DNA from: Ciona intestinalis
Lineage: Eukaryota; Chordata; Ascidiacea; Phlebobranchia; Cionidae
Assembly (NCBI RefSeq): GCF_000224145.3
Contig: NC_020179.2
Coordinates: 4,249,417 to 4,313,416, forward strand
Direction: 5' to 3'
Length of the DNA stretch: 64,000 nt
Numbering within the stretch: the stretch's first letter is position 1; every line of letters begins with the position of its first letter. The translations under genes were made by a program, and so were the position numbers. The notes beneath the pieces were generated by a model. It did no database searches. It saw nothing but the letters and a program-made list of their open reading frames with translations, and had not been told where the DNA came from. Below, in pieces: positions 12,501 to 22,694 of this stretch.

Positions 12501-12961
12501 GTTGTGAATAGTTCAAAGTAGGCTTAGGAAATATGGGATAATATTTGCTAACGGTATCCATCTTACCCCACGGTACTATGTTATATAGTAGGGTGGGGGA
12601 AGATGGGACACCTTTTTATTCTATTTTCTCGTCGCATTTGGTAGTAAACAAAGAACATTCGAAGAATTATAAAACTGTATCCTCACGACTCCCGTACACC
12701 GCTGTTATTTGTTTAAAACACGGTCAGGATATTTGGATATTATGTGCTAAAGGTGTCCCATCTTCCCCCATCCTACTATACATATTTACCGATAGCTCCA
12801 GCCGGCAAAGAGATTTGTCTCTGATCCGGTTTCAAAAGGGGGATTCCTAGGCTAGTGTGACGTAATAAAGACAAATTATCGACGTCAGAAGTGTCCGATG
12901 GCGTCAGTGAATCGTCATTGTTGTGTGACGTTGCTTTTTTCGATTTGTTGTTGGTTTCCAT
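315..12961 (-). CDS. TNIP/ABIN-like coiled-coil adaptor, 5' part (11 exons in window)
   Basis: TNIP (ABIN) proteins bind polyubiquitin and A20 and restrain NF-kB and death signalling in the cytosol. Minus-strand exons in order are 12961-12790, 12347-12252, 12194-12024, 11012-10827 (copy 9922-9737), 10368-10205 (copy 9138-8975), 8664-8611, 8215-8045, 1902-1663, 1432-1256, 1067-898 and 534-315. All have GT/AG ends and every phase fits. Recognition rests on the order of segments: an N-terminal leucine-type coil with KSENNKLRRKV; a Ser/Thr/Asp-rich linker; a block with FTKLAAVFGRLAQRV that matches the vertebrate F-T-L...F-RLA-V...RTS block; a coil with VNKQWDSQYRRLKQ, close to the vertebrate LEVNKQWDQHF segment; then ALEAAYR followed by a Pro/Ser linker, as in TNIP1. 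The ubiquitin-binding UBAN region would lie left of the window and is not seen. The family call is from remembered TNIP1 sequence, not a search. Confidence 0.8.
898..1067 (-). CDS. TNIP-like exon 10
   Basis: Phase 0 in, phase 2 out (AG|GTGGGT). Continuous coiled coil with VTKLKENNRKLETDNSCLEA, ending LGQALEAAYR, comparable to LNKALEEAL in vertebrate TNIP1. Confidence 0.78.
1256..1432 (-). CDS. TNIP-like exon 9 (VNKQWD signature)
   Basis: 59 codons, phase 0, ACA|GTAAGT donor. It carries ILRVNKQWDSQYRRLKQEHD, the most diagnostic TNIP segment in the gene, and later MELLLSAAKREIQ, which aligns with the LLLAKSKIE part of vertebrate TNIP1. Confidence 0.85.
1663..1902 (-). CDS. TNIP-like exon 8
   Basis: 80 codons, phase 0, acceptor CACTACAG, donor GAG|GTAACA. 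Two heptad stretches (LKELEEKTAKLEKENAQLK and LQARILKLEAQRTE) flank a Ser/Pro linker. Confidence 0.8.
2204..2593 (-). CDS. Possible alternative first exon of the TNIP-like gene
   Basis: ATG at 2593 with an in-frame stop 15 bases upstream; 130 codons ending at a strong GCG|GTACGT donor in phase 0, the same phase as exon 7, so it can join the exon at 1902. The peptide is acidic (many D/E/S, several DVT) with a final helix-like part, LCSDYAKQLKEFYPRVLSQF. Transcripts starting here would lack exons 1-7. It could instead be a separate gene sharing exons; no transcript evidence is available. Confidence 0.55.
4149..4332 (+). mobile_element. TA-MITE copy
   Basis: Full length, diverged right end (TACCCCACAGTACTATA). 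Confidence 0.8.
4697..4795. repeat. ~20-bp tandem repeat, about four units
   Basis: Units of the form AACAAACTGCACCATTATAT repeated with single-base changes. Confidence 0.85.
6018..6218 (-). mobile_element. TA-MITE copy
   Basis: Full length, GGGTTGGAGAGACGG left end. Confidence 0.8.
6630..6785 (-). repeat. Dispersed repeat with conserved short frame
   Basis: Matches 54085-54250 closely. It codes LVALGVFCYDVTRIVQQYEC here and LVILGVFCYDATRIVQQYEC there. Confidence 0.75.
8045..8215 (-). CDS. TNIP-like exon 7
   Basis: 57 codons, phase 0 both ends, acceptor TTTCTTAG, donor AAG|GTAAGC. It contains SQFTKLAAVFGRLAQRVVTS, the segment most like the conserved F-T-L...F-RLA block ahead of the central TNIP coil. 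Confidence 0.78.
8611..8664 (-). CDS. TNIP-like exon 6 (18 codons)
   Basis: Tiny phase 0 exon between a CCACAG acceptor and a CAG|GTGAAA donor. It codes ESKTSSASNEEVRLLNYQ, whose last residues open the next helix (LLNYQ-IRQVEEM). Confidence 0.7.
8975..9138 (-). CDS. TNIP-like exon 5, left-hand copy
   Basis: Second copy of the acidic linker exon. Its phase 0 end joins directly to the exon at 8664. Confidence 0.65.
9290..9645. repeat. ~71-bp minisatellite, about five units
   Basis: Unit contains TTATAACATGGGTGTCTTCT, ATACACCAGACACACATGGT and GTATTCATACACC. The unit count differs between the two copies of the duplicated block. Confidence 0.9.
9737..9922 (-). CDS. TNIP-like exon 4, left-hand copy
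   Basis: Apparently identical in translation to 10827-11012. Present twice because of the block duplication around the gap at 10104; a real transcript probably contains it once. Confidence 0.6.
10104..10153. other. Assembly gap (50 N)
   Basis: Run of 50 N, a standard placeholder of unknown true size, at the junction of duplicated blocks. Confidence 0.98.
10205..10368 (-). CDS. TNIP-like exon 5, right-hand copy
   Basis: Acidic linker exon with NDVTNETQEDPESRLGGEES, ending AAT|GTAAGA. Acceptors at 10368 and 10365 both keep the frame. It differs from the left copy by one visible residue (DVSGGN against DVSDGN). Confidence 0.6.
10512..10728. repeat. ~71-bp minisatellite, about three units
   Basis: Same unit as 9290-9645, in the right-hand copy of the duplicated block, with two fewer units. 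Confidence 0.9.
10827..11012 (-). CDS. TNIP-like exon 4, right-hand copy
   Basis: 61 codons, phase 1 in and out, CG|GTAAGT donor. Low-complexity Thr/Ser/Asp linker containing SSDDVTNSTQPTTNEGTDD. The same exon recurs at 9737-9922 in the duplicated block. Confidence 0.65.
12024..12194 (-). CDS. TNIP-like exon 3
   Basis: The acceptor follows a TATTGTTTTCAG tract; the donor is CAG|GTACAA. It continues the coiled coil (QENQKLFEDNLKLQSQIKEM), then turns into a Thr/Pro-rich linker. Confidence 0.75.
12252..12347 (-). CDS. TNIP-like exon 2
   Basis: Phase 1 in and out. It codes a short coil with VDQIKSENNKLRRKVNYMEN, comparable to the first coil of vertebrate TNIP1. Confidence 0.75.
12438..12580 (+). 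mobile_element. TA-MITE copy, second subfamily, internally deleted
   Basis: Ends GGTTGGGGTAAGATGG and CCATCTTACCCC; sits directly beside the copy at 12585. Confidence 0.75.
12585..12782 (+). mobile_element. ~195-bp TA-flanked MITE (reference copy)
   Basis: Full copy. Ends TAGTAGGGTGGGGGAAGATG and CATCTTCCCCCATCCTACTA form a terminal inverted repeat of about 27 bases including GGGACACC/GGTGTCCC, flanked by TA(TA). No coding capacity. The TA target suggests mobilisation by a Tc1/mariner-type transposase (inference). Plus orientation is defined as the side with TTGGTAGTAAACAAAGAAC reading forward. Confidence 0.88.
12790..12961 (-). CDS. TNIP-like exon 1 (start codon)
   Basis: ATG at 12961; 57 codons plus one base, ending at a G|GTAAAT donor. 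The peptide is polar at first, then carries LLRHTSLGIPLLKPDQRQIS. A MITE copy ends only about 8 bases beyond the donor. Confidence 0.75.
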
Positions 12962-13567
12962 TACGGAATGTAGGTTGTCACGGATTGGTCAATTTTAAAT
13001 TCAAACTATCCAATCAAATCGCTTCTAAAAATATCTGCAATATATATTGTTACGTAGTGAGTCACGTGTTTATAAACTTTATGCTGATAGTTGGAATAAT
13101 ATCAAAAATTCCCTTACAATGTGTGTTTATTTCGTCACAAGCAGCTTAATCGTTCGAATGCAGCAAACAATTAAAAGTTAATTATTTAACCGAAAAGCCA
13201 ATATTAAAAATCCCCGCATGTCGATAAATTCTTGTTAATTCTCACGGTCTATTCACGCCGATATATTGGTACTTTCCATTTTGCAGTGTTGCGCAACGAT
13301 TTCTACTTTGCGTGAGTCATAGTTTAGCGTCGGAAACACTGGCTTAATGACAACAATGCGTGAGTTCTGTAAGCAAACAATAGCCAAGCGCGTGGTTGAC
13401 AATCCTCACAAATGCGTCACAATCAGAAATACCCCTTTAATAAGCTTGTTACGTCATAATAACCACAATTTTTGAATAACTAACTGCCAGTTAACGCGAC
13501 AGGAAATATTTAAATGCCCAATATGCGGTTCATTCGATCTATGTTACAGTCCCTTACAAAGTCTATT

Positions 13568-13769
13568 TATATAGTAGGATGGGGGAAGATGGGACACCTT
13601 TTCATTCGATTTTCTCGTACATTTTGGTAGTAAACAAAGAACATTCAAGGGATTATAAAAACCTTGTCCTCGCGACTTTCACAGCCGGTTGTTAATCGTT
13701 TAAAACACGACCAGGGTATTTATATATTTTATGCTAAAGGTGTCCCATCTTCCCCCACCCCACTATATC
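13568..13769 (+). mobile_element. TA-MITE copy
   Basis: Full length, both ends intact. Confidence 0.85.
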
Positions 13770-14362
13770 ATTCTCGTGTACTGCTCGCATCAAATGAGTA
13801 AATAACTGAGGCGGGCATGATACAAATTCAATTACGCTTTTGAGATTTGAACAAATTTTCGTGATTGGAATTTTCAAACGCTATAAAATTTCCGCAATTT
13901 AAAATTACTGGTTTAGTTTTCCGTCGAAAGCGCGGGGTTCGCCTCTTTATTGGTTGTTTCCGCCGATTAATATCACGGTATATAAGGGGCTTTCCACTCT
14001 ATCGTCTTATCTTGAATCGCGAAAAAATGTCATTCAATATTCGTGATATCGGTCAAAACATGGGCGATCGCTGATTGGTTGATTCAAAACTTCTCATTAA
14101 GGCTTATTAATTCGTCACAAACAAGAAACAAACGACCAACTGAACACGTCATAATCTAAGTTTAAACGTAAACAAATTATTTAGGTCTGAACTCTTTTCT
14201 AATATTTAATTAATTTTACATTTATAGCATATTCTGTAACCATATATAAACTGTTCCTGCCAAGTTAATTCTAACAAAACTAATCTGTTAAATTTAATAA
14301 TTTTCGTACCAAAATATTGATAACATAATCATGTTGTCACCATCAACGTAAATACGCTTTCC

Positions 14363-14365
<3 letters not shown>

Positions 14366-14393
<28 letters not shown>
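14366..14393. repeat. (AT)n microsatellite
   Basis: Uninterrupted alternating TA of about 28 bases. Confidence 0.95.
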
Positions 14394-14396
<3 letters not shown>

Positions 14397-16085
14397 ATAA
14401 ATAGACTTCACACTTCCTGTGTTTACAAATACAGTGATCCTATTTTGTGACGTCATATATCGGTCATATTCTGATGATGTCACATGTGAAATACACCTGG
14501 TAGCTTAAACAGTGAGGATGGGCAAATTACTCGGTTCGAGACATACTTGGTAACCCCCATATATAGTTTCTCAGAAACTTCATATTCCCAAACTTCCTCG
14601 TATCCGTTCTAACGGGCGGGGAAACTCCGTATAAATCGATCGCAAGCGTCGTAATTGCTACTTCATTGTTAATAACACCACATGGCATAATCATATAAGA
14701 GGTACTGTGACGTCACACGACAGCCGCGATACAGCATTCGAACAATGCATAATGTTTTCTAGAATTAAACAATAAGTGCTCTAAGTTTAACAACTGTTCT
14801 GCATAGTATCCTCATGACGTCACGCTTCGTTACGTCATTATAGCTGACTTTTTTAATTTGCTTAAAACTCTTGCTTTTGCACCATAATAAATACTCCTGT
14901 AGCTTCACAGTACTGTATGCGAATAAATAACTGTCGCATGTTGGAACCTGTGTGTGTAGCTTTCGTGTGGAAAGCACCAGAATTTATTGTTTGCTGACTC
15001 CATCGTACAGCTCGCCGTCTTTATCAAACTGTTTGGAGGGGGGAATTCCCCAATTAGGCGCAGGTTTTGGTTTCTTTCATATAAATGGGAGAGGATGTTT
15101 AAAGAGAAGGAAAGAGAAAAAAGCAGATGTGAGAGAAGTGTAAAACGAGAGAGGGGAAAACCGATGGAATTTTATAATCAGCTTAAATGTCGAGCAGCTG
15201 CGTTTATATTTTTTTGCTAACAGTTAAGACAGTTACTTTCAAAATAATATCATTAACTAAAATGACATTATTGGCGTATCTAATGTGACTTATTAAATGT
15301 TTGCAGCTATTTTTAAATCGTTTTAATCGCTAAGATACTCCCGTCGTATAGTTTTACAAGCAATAGTATCCACATATAGTTTGCTAAGTATGTTTGGCGT
15401 ATACTGTTACCATGTATGTTGTTGCCCCTTCCATTGCCGTCACGTTATATATCAACTGCGGTTAAGTTTGACCATTTTTCGAAAATTACTTAATACATTG
15501 TTACTATGCCAAAACGAAAGTGTATCCAGTTTGTTGTTGCGACGCCAAATCAACGTTAATATGATGCGCAGTAGAGCGGAGAGCGACTGAAGGCGTAAAT
15601 CCCCGCATTCCTACTAGCCATGAATGCAGATTGCAGCAGTTTGTAGCCATCCATAACGCCAAGTAGTGTAGATACATGGTGCCAAACTACTATTCTATTA
15701 TTCTATTCGTTGTGGGTGAGGTCCTTATCAAGGACCTGGGATTGAGGCCAGATTTGGCCCATTACCCCAACACCCGGAAAGTCTATTTAAGTCGTTCATG
15801 CGACCGGTGTCGCTCCATCTCAAGACTCCATCGACAATGCCAAACCACTAACACGTGCAAGTACCATGCAATTCACTCCCCGTAAAACACCCACGCATTC
15901 CAATGCTTATCTATATTGAAACACACATCTATCTTCGCTAATTAAATGGTTAAAGAATTGTAACTTATTTATCAAGTGTCGTTACAGCTCGGTTTTTCTG
16001 TTCCATAAATTGTGTCCGCTCACGAGTTACCACGCACGCGTCACTGTACTTTAGTGGTATAACGTAAATCGCATTCAATTTGATG

Positions 16086-16278
16086 GAGCAGGGTAGAGAA
16101 AGATTGGACACCTAATTTTTTATTTTCTTGTTCCATTTGGTAGTAAACAAAGAACGTTCAAAGAATTATAAAACCGTATTCTCACGACCCCATAGACCGT
16201 TATTAATCGTTTAAAACATGATCAAGATATTTGGAGTTTGTGTGATAAAGGTGTCCCATCTTACCCACAGTACTATAT
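16086..16278 (+). mobile_element. TA-MITE copy
   Basis: Full length, diverged ends. Confidence 0.8.
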
Positions 16279-16320
16279 GAGTGTAAACTAACGTAATTTG
16301 ACCGTCACAACGCTGACATG

Positions 16321-16490
16321 GTAAAGGGGGCTGTACACAGTATCCGAAAGGTGGTTGTACACAGTATCCGGATTTGTCCGTTTTGTCTGTTTTGTCCGGA
16401 TTTCGCTGCCGCATGCGGAACTCGGTAATGGGTTTGCATACGACTTCGCAAGCGAATTCGCATGCCGGATACTGTGTACAGCCACCTTAA
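16321..16490. mobile_element. TTAA-flanked MITE copy with doubled end
   Basis: Inverted copy. The left terminal repeat is present twice (16325 and 16348), a partial duplication; only the right TTAA is intact. Confidence 0.85.
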
Positions 16491-18488
16491 CTGTAAATCT
16501 TTTTCAAATTTGTTCTGTAATGATTCCTAACAGATATCGCCAACGGCCAAGTTGACATAACCTATACTACATTGAGTTTAAAATCCACTAGTTTCGGGCA
16601 TGAATCATTGGTTTTCAGTTTCAAACCAAACACTATACATGACTAACCATTTTACTGGCATGTCCTATTCAACCAGACTCGTATATAATTCGTATCACCA
16701 TGAATCATATAGGCGGTAATTTAACTTGAAATATTCCCAGTATGATTCATAGTTTCAGTGCCAGCCGTAAACCAACACGTTGGCGAGTGAATGAGTGGAA
16801 CTTGTATATCGCAACGTGGCGAGCCAACGACAGCTATTTTTATACAAGCGTTCTATTTCATACAACTCATGCCCACAGCCACTTACGAGTTACCACGTAT
16901 GTAACTTAATTTTTGCGTATTGGGAAAACGACAGTCGTTATAACACGGTTGTTCTGTTTCATACACCTCATGCCCACTTACGAGTTACCACGTAGGTAAT
17001 TTGTGGGTGGTTATATATTATATACGTTCTAGCATAAACCTAGCTATTTAAATTCGATTCCGGTGCCCTCTTTGCTATTTATCCATCCACTTGTACCCTG
17101 TTTGTTATTTATCCAAAGTCAAACGTGATGATGTTTCTTTTTACCTGTATGTTGGTCCTTGGGTAAGACACTTATCGGTTGTTTCCCAAGTCATTATACC
17201 TGTGTATAAGCGGACACGAGGACTATGTAATATGTCACGCGTATTATAACTTGATGGTCGCTTAGCCAAGCGAGGATAAATAAGCGACACGTGTCCAATT
17301 ATGTTAGCTGTTTCTTTTCGCCCTATTGAATAATTGTAAGCCGTCCAAAGTCTATTCAAAGCAAAGTTCAGATGAGTTCCTGAATACGAAAAGTACACGT
17401 ACAAAGTTCGAGACATAAAATGGAGGAAAGCTGTTCAAATACTTTGGTTGATTTACTCTCTTGTGGAAATTCCCAGCACAGTAAAACCACGAAATATCGA
17501 AGTGTAACTAAGTTAAAACCGACAGAACGTGTAAATATGTTTTTAGGTGTAAACGTGTTTTACCAGTTGCTGTTTTGTCGCTATATCCTGTCTTTTCGTT
17601 TAAAATATTTCCAAATCTTCGCTACCGTAATCGAAGAAACAATTAAAGTATTATTACATTATTATAACGCAGACCAAAATCATGAAATTAACAATAGCCA
17701 CACACAAGCACTTTGTTACGCGCGCAATTAGATTTCTATTCAACCATAAATACTCGCTATCAATAGTGGAATAAATCTGGTATTTGTGAAACTGACCCCC
17801 TTTATTTTGTGCTTACGGTGTAATCTATATGATTACCACACCTTTGGTAACTTCCGTGAAAACCATCCACGCGTTCTTACATGAATGAAGTCCGATGGAA
17901 CGAAATACTGAAAGCTTTAGTGTGGCTGTTTTGGGAGGGCGTATTATTTTCCTTTTCAGTTGTAACTTGGGTGTCTTCTTATACACCAGACACACACGAT
18001 GTATTCATACACCTCATGCTCATTGTCAAGTTATAATGACACGGGTATTTCCAATAAAGCGGATGTAATCTTCAGCCAAGTTTAAATTTAAAATAACCAC
18101 GTGGGTAATTGTTTAGTGAGTTTGGCTTTCAAATAAAGTTAACAACCATTAACTTGTTTCGTTACAAACACCATCGTGGTGTTCGCGCTCCGTTAAGTTA
18201 AGTAACTAACGATCGTTATCGAAACTCGCGATACAAAGAACGCCCACAGTGAACAATTACTTGGTTCTAACGTCGCTGAAGTGTATTGTTAAACCACGTG
18301 AGCAAATAATCGCTACTTCCTATGCGCTATTGTTAGTATCAGATCAAAGTCTGGATAACGCAGTCCATTTTTTAACCGATTTTTAATCTTAGTAATGGGA
18401 AATGGCCCAACTTTAAATTCCAAGTCTCATGACATGTAGTAGACCTCACCCATATAGAATATAATGTGAATATACAATGTTGGGTAAT

Positions 18489-18538
18489 NNNNNNNNNNNN
18501 NNNNNNNNNNNNNNNNNNNNNNNNNNNNNNNNNNNNNN
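18489..18538. other. Assembly gap (50 N)
   Basis: Run of 50 N at the junction of the second duplicated block. Confidence 0.98.
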
Positions 18539-19139
18539 CGACAGAACGTGTAAATATGTTTTTAGGTGTAACGTGTTTTACCAGTTGCTGTTTTGTCGCT
18601 ATATCCTGTCTTTTCGTTTAAAATATTTCCAAATCTTCGCTACCGTAATCGAAGAAACAATTAAAGTATTATTACATTATTATAACGTAGACCAAAATCA
18701 TGAAATTAACAATAGCCACACACAAGCACTTTGTTACGCGCGCAATTAGATTTCTATTCAACCATAAATACTCGCTATCAATAGTGGAATAAATCTGGTA
18801 TTTGTGAAACTGACCCCCTTTATTTTGTGCTTACGGTGTAATCTATATGATTACCACACCTTTGGTAACTCCCGTGAAAACCATCCACGCGTTCTTACAT
18901 GAATGAAGTCCGATGGAACGAAATACTAAAAGCTTTAGTGTGGCTGTTTTGGGAGGGCGTATTATTTTCCTTTTCAGTTGTAACTTGGGTGTCTTCTTAC
19001 ACACCAGGCACACATGTGATACACCCTGTTCTATTATATGTGTGAGGCCAACAGCGTGGCACGCCATGGGACTTGAGATTAGGACAGGATTGGCCCATTA
19101 CCCACTTACGGTGTAGTAAACCCATGTCTCCAACAGAGC

Positions 19140-19412
19140 GTTATATATATGGGTGTCTTTTCATACACCAGATACACATGGTGTATTCATACACCTCATG
19201 CTCACTGTGAAGTTATAACATGGGTGTCTTCCTATACACCAGATACACATGGTGTATTCATACACCTCATGCTCACTGTGAAGTTATAACATGGGTGTCT
19301 CCCTATACACCAGACACACATGGTGTATTCATACACCTCATGCTCACTGTCGAGTTATAACATGGGTGAATTCTTATACACCAGGCACACATGGTGTATT
19401 CATACACCACGT
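19140..19412. repeat. ~71-bp minisatellite, about four units
   Basis: Same unit as at 9290. The homologous spot in the left copy (about 17960-18040) has about one unit. Confidence 0.88.
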
Positions 19413-20076
19413 GGGAAATTGTTTAGTGAGTTTGGCTTTCAAATAAAGTTAACAACCATTAACTTGTTTCGTCCAAACACCATCGTGGTGTTCGCGCTCC
19501 CTTAAGTTTAGTAACTAACGATCGTTATCGAAACTCGCGATACAAAGAACGCCCACAGTGAACAATTACTTGGTTCTAACGTCGCTGAAGTGTATTGTTA
19601 AACCACGTGAGCAAATAATCGCTACTTCCTATGCGCTATTGTTAGTATCAGATCAAAGTCTGGATAACGCAGTCCATTTTTTAACCGATTTTTAATCTTA
19701 GTAATGGGAAATGGCCCAACTTTAAATTCCAAGTCTCATGACATGTAGTAGGACCTCACCCATATAGAATATAATGTGAATATACAATGTTGGGGTAATA
19801 GGCCAACTCTAGTCTAAATTTCAGGTCCCATGGCGTGCCTCACTGCAGGACACCACCCATATAGAGTATAACCTTTCAGTGACCTAAAACCGTACTCAGA
19901 AACTGTAAACGCTTTTGCAGTTCTCGTGCCCGCGGTTAAAGATAAGATATGTTTAAACGTTAAAACATGCCAAGAAAAAACACAGACAAACTAGATAGTT
20001 AACCTGCGGCCACGAACTCCCCACGTGGGCGTAAATACATACCAAGTAAAACTAGCAAGAAAATACCGCGCATGTT

Positions 20077-20275
20077 TATATAGTAGGGTTGGGGAAGATA
20101 GGACACCTTTAGCACATAATATCCAAATAGCCGGATCGTGTTTTAAACAATAAACAACGGACTATGGAATTCGTGAAGATACGGTTTTTTAATTCATTGA
20201 ATATTCTTTGTTTACTACCAAATGGAAAGCGAAAACTAAACGAAAAGTTGTCCCATCTTCCCCCACCCTACTATA
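20077..20275 (-). mobile_element. TA-MITE copy
   Basis: Full length, both ends intact. Confidence 0.85.
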
Positions 20276-21164
20276 CTTGGTTTAAATTGCGCATTCTGGC
20301 AAAATTGTTGCAATAATGGCAACTGACCGTCAACTATATTGCGCTTCAAGCGGACTTTAAATTAATGGGTAAAAATTGAACACTTGTGTTGTGTAGATCT
20401 TAGTATTGAGATTTCATTAACAGGAACTTAAATCGACAAGCTATGTTGTAACTTGAATAAATGACTCATTTTATTTGACTTTTATTCACGGTAACGAAGT
20501 TCGGAAAAGTTTATAAAATTAAAAAGACGAAAAGTAATAGTAAACCGACAACGTTAAATCACTCATATAGATAAAACAGAAGCCAATTTAATCGATAAAA
20601 TACGTGACCATTACACCCTACAAACAAAATTATGTATTAAACCATTTAATTAAACACATAGTGTGTCATAACACGATCCATACAAGTGTTTGCTTGTCAT
20701 GTGAAACAAATACCGGGACTTCCCCGCACCCGATATCCTTAGCAACAATACAAATGTTTTGTTGGAGACGCGTGAAGTACCTATTGTGAGTAAGACGGTT
20801 CTTTCCGCTACTGAAAATCGCTCGCTTGGTTTTACACGGCGACCCCTATGATTCATTTACATCTCATTGTTTATCTGGCTGTTTCAACAACCCCCATTTG
20901 AACTGTCTGGTTTAATTTTAATCTGGAATGTAGTTATCTATTATTCGTGGCATTTATCACTGAGTGGGAATTCCCCCTGACTCATGACGTAACAATCAAG
21001 GTATACAATGAGTCTTTTATGACGTGACACATCTTAACAATGTTAAAACTACACACTCCTATGTATCATAGTTCAAAAATTGACTCAGTATTTTAAATTT
21101 ATCAAAACCAACTTATTCACGTCTTCTGTTAACCCCCCACGAATTTCCTTCATCAGATTCCCAT

Positions 21165-21440
21165 ATTCTATATGGGTGAGGTCCTACAGTAAGACACGCC
21201 ATGGGACCTGGGATTTAGTCCAGAGTTGGCCATTACCCCAACATTGTATATGCACATTCTATTCTATATGGGTAAGGTCCTACAGTAAGACACGCCATGG
21301 GACCTGGGATTTTGGCCAGAGTTGGCCATTACCCCAACATTGTATATATATACACGTTCTATTGTGTATGGCCGAGATCCTATAAAGCAAAGCGCACTAG
21401 AGGACCTGAGATTTAGGCCAAATTTGGCCCGCATAATTAT
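21165..21440. repeat. ~90-bp GGTGAGGTCC repeat, three tandem units
   Basis: Units run from TATGGGTGAGGTCCTACAG through CATGGGACCTGGGATTT and GCCAGAGTTGGCC to ATTACCCCAACATTG. Single or double units also occur near 15710, 18385, 19700, 22980, 37155, 38990, 44540, 45285, 55300 and 56140. Confidence 0.8.
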
Positions 21441-21953
21441 ATTACGTCCAGGTGCTTTTATTGTTAACCCAAAAGTTTCCAGTTTCCTATTTTGTAATTT
21501 AATCACTTTATGTTTGTTGTAGGGTATTCGAACCGGGGAAACGCCACAAATGGGAACGTAACTACAGAAGTTGTTTAAATACATTGAACCAAAGGGTATA
21601 GCAGGTATATATGGATCTATTTAATAGAAAACGACCATTCGCACTCAACGTTACAAAAAGTTACCGCTAGATTATGATAGAGAGAGCGCACTTTATTTAG
21701 TCACGCTTTGTCCAGCAACTGAAATAGCAGGTTTCGGTAAAAACAAATGACTTACGTCACGATGTTGGTCCACAGTATGCATAAGGCTTAGTCACAGTCA
21801 TATTAGTTGTTAAAATTTTATCAGTTATCGGAAACGCTTACAGTTTCAACTGTACACAGATTAACAGATGGTTGTTGCGTGTTTGTGTACCAAGATCGCC
21901 ACCTGCCGGAACAAAAAAGTATTGTATATTCACACTTGACGGCGGTAATGTAT

Positions 21954-22694
21954 TTAATAAATTTTCATGCGAGGACCTGAAGTAAAACAAGGAAACAAAA
22001 TAGATTTCCAGTTTTCATAACAAAGCACAAGACACAACAAGTTTACAATCATGTTCCCGTTATAAGCCAACCCTGTTAGCAGAGAAATTGTGACCGACAT
22101 ATCAAACTGTAAACTGGGGGTTGTAGACGTTTCTACTTCTCTGTTTAAAGTGAATTCTTTGGAAGCAACTTGTGCGTAAAGGCTGAAACCAAAAGCTGCT
22201 AAATCTGACATGCAGCAGAATAAAGCGACGATAAAACAACGTAGGATATAACCCCTTATCCTCGCCCTACCGCGTAAGTTCTTTCGCATCTTTAGCGTCC
22301 TTCGCTTTTCCTTCGCGTCGACCGCGCTTCTTTTACTCCCTTGCTTTGTGACGTCACGATTTACTCTTTCATGTGACGTAATCGGACCTGGATCCGAAGC
22401 GACGGATTTTATAAGATTTCTATTCTTAATAGAAATCCCATGAACTTCTTCTGACGTAACAGAATCATGATTGTCTTCAATTTTATCTGAATGGTTATTG
22501 TCATTCGAGGTGCTGTCCAATTGTTTCAGCGTCGAAGAGGTCGACTGGTGTTCCAAAACTTGCACAACGCAAATAGATGACGGTTTCGGCATTGGTGGTC
22601 TTTTATCTGATGTGTCCGACAGTACTGTGCTGCTTCTGGCGCTCCTTTTATGGTGGTGGAGCACAGGGTAAGCGAAGAGGAATTGAAGAGATAT
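21954..22694 (-). CDS. Receptor-like gene exon 3 (loop 3, helices 6-7, stop)
   Basis: The acceptor TTTTTGTTCCAG places the start at 22694 in phase 0; 246 codons then stop. The last helix is followed by a short tail, CFTSGPRMKIY. Confidence 0.75.
   Translation of the reverse strand: MSLQFLFAYPVLHHHKRSARSSTVLSDTSDKRPPMPKPSSICVVQVLEHQSTSSTLKQLDSTSNDNNHSDKIEDNHDSVTSEEVHGISIKNRNLIKSVASDPGPITSHERVNRDVTKQGSKRSAVDAKEKRRTLKMRKNLRGRARIRGYILRCFIVALFCCMSDLAAFGFSLYAQVASKEFTLNREVETSTTPSLQFDMSVTISLLTGLAYNGNMIVNLLCLVLCYENWKSILFPCFTSGPRMKIY

Larger units (their letters stand above)
17520..19798. repeat. Gap-flanking tandem duplication 2
   Basis: Bases 17520-18488 recur at 18539-19798 around another 50-N gap. 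The right copy has a one-base deletion near its start and an expanded minisatellite. Same signature as duplication 1. Confidence 0.88.
12962..21953. other. Gene-poor interval
   Basis: About 9 kb between the TNIP-like start and the receptor-like gene. I find no exon series with matching splice phases. It holds MITE, SINE, minisatellite and GGTGAGGTCC-repeat copies, an (AT)n run at 14366-14393 and gap-flanking duplication 2. Open frames at 13865-14074, 14765-14977, 14952-15220 and 17420-17731 have no other support. Confidence 0.5.

Noticed and set aside
17420..17731. 103-codon plus frame
   Set aside because: It overlaps sequence repeated at 18539 and, in part, at 33490; it is broken by a one-base deletion in the duplicate and has no splice support.
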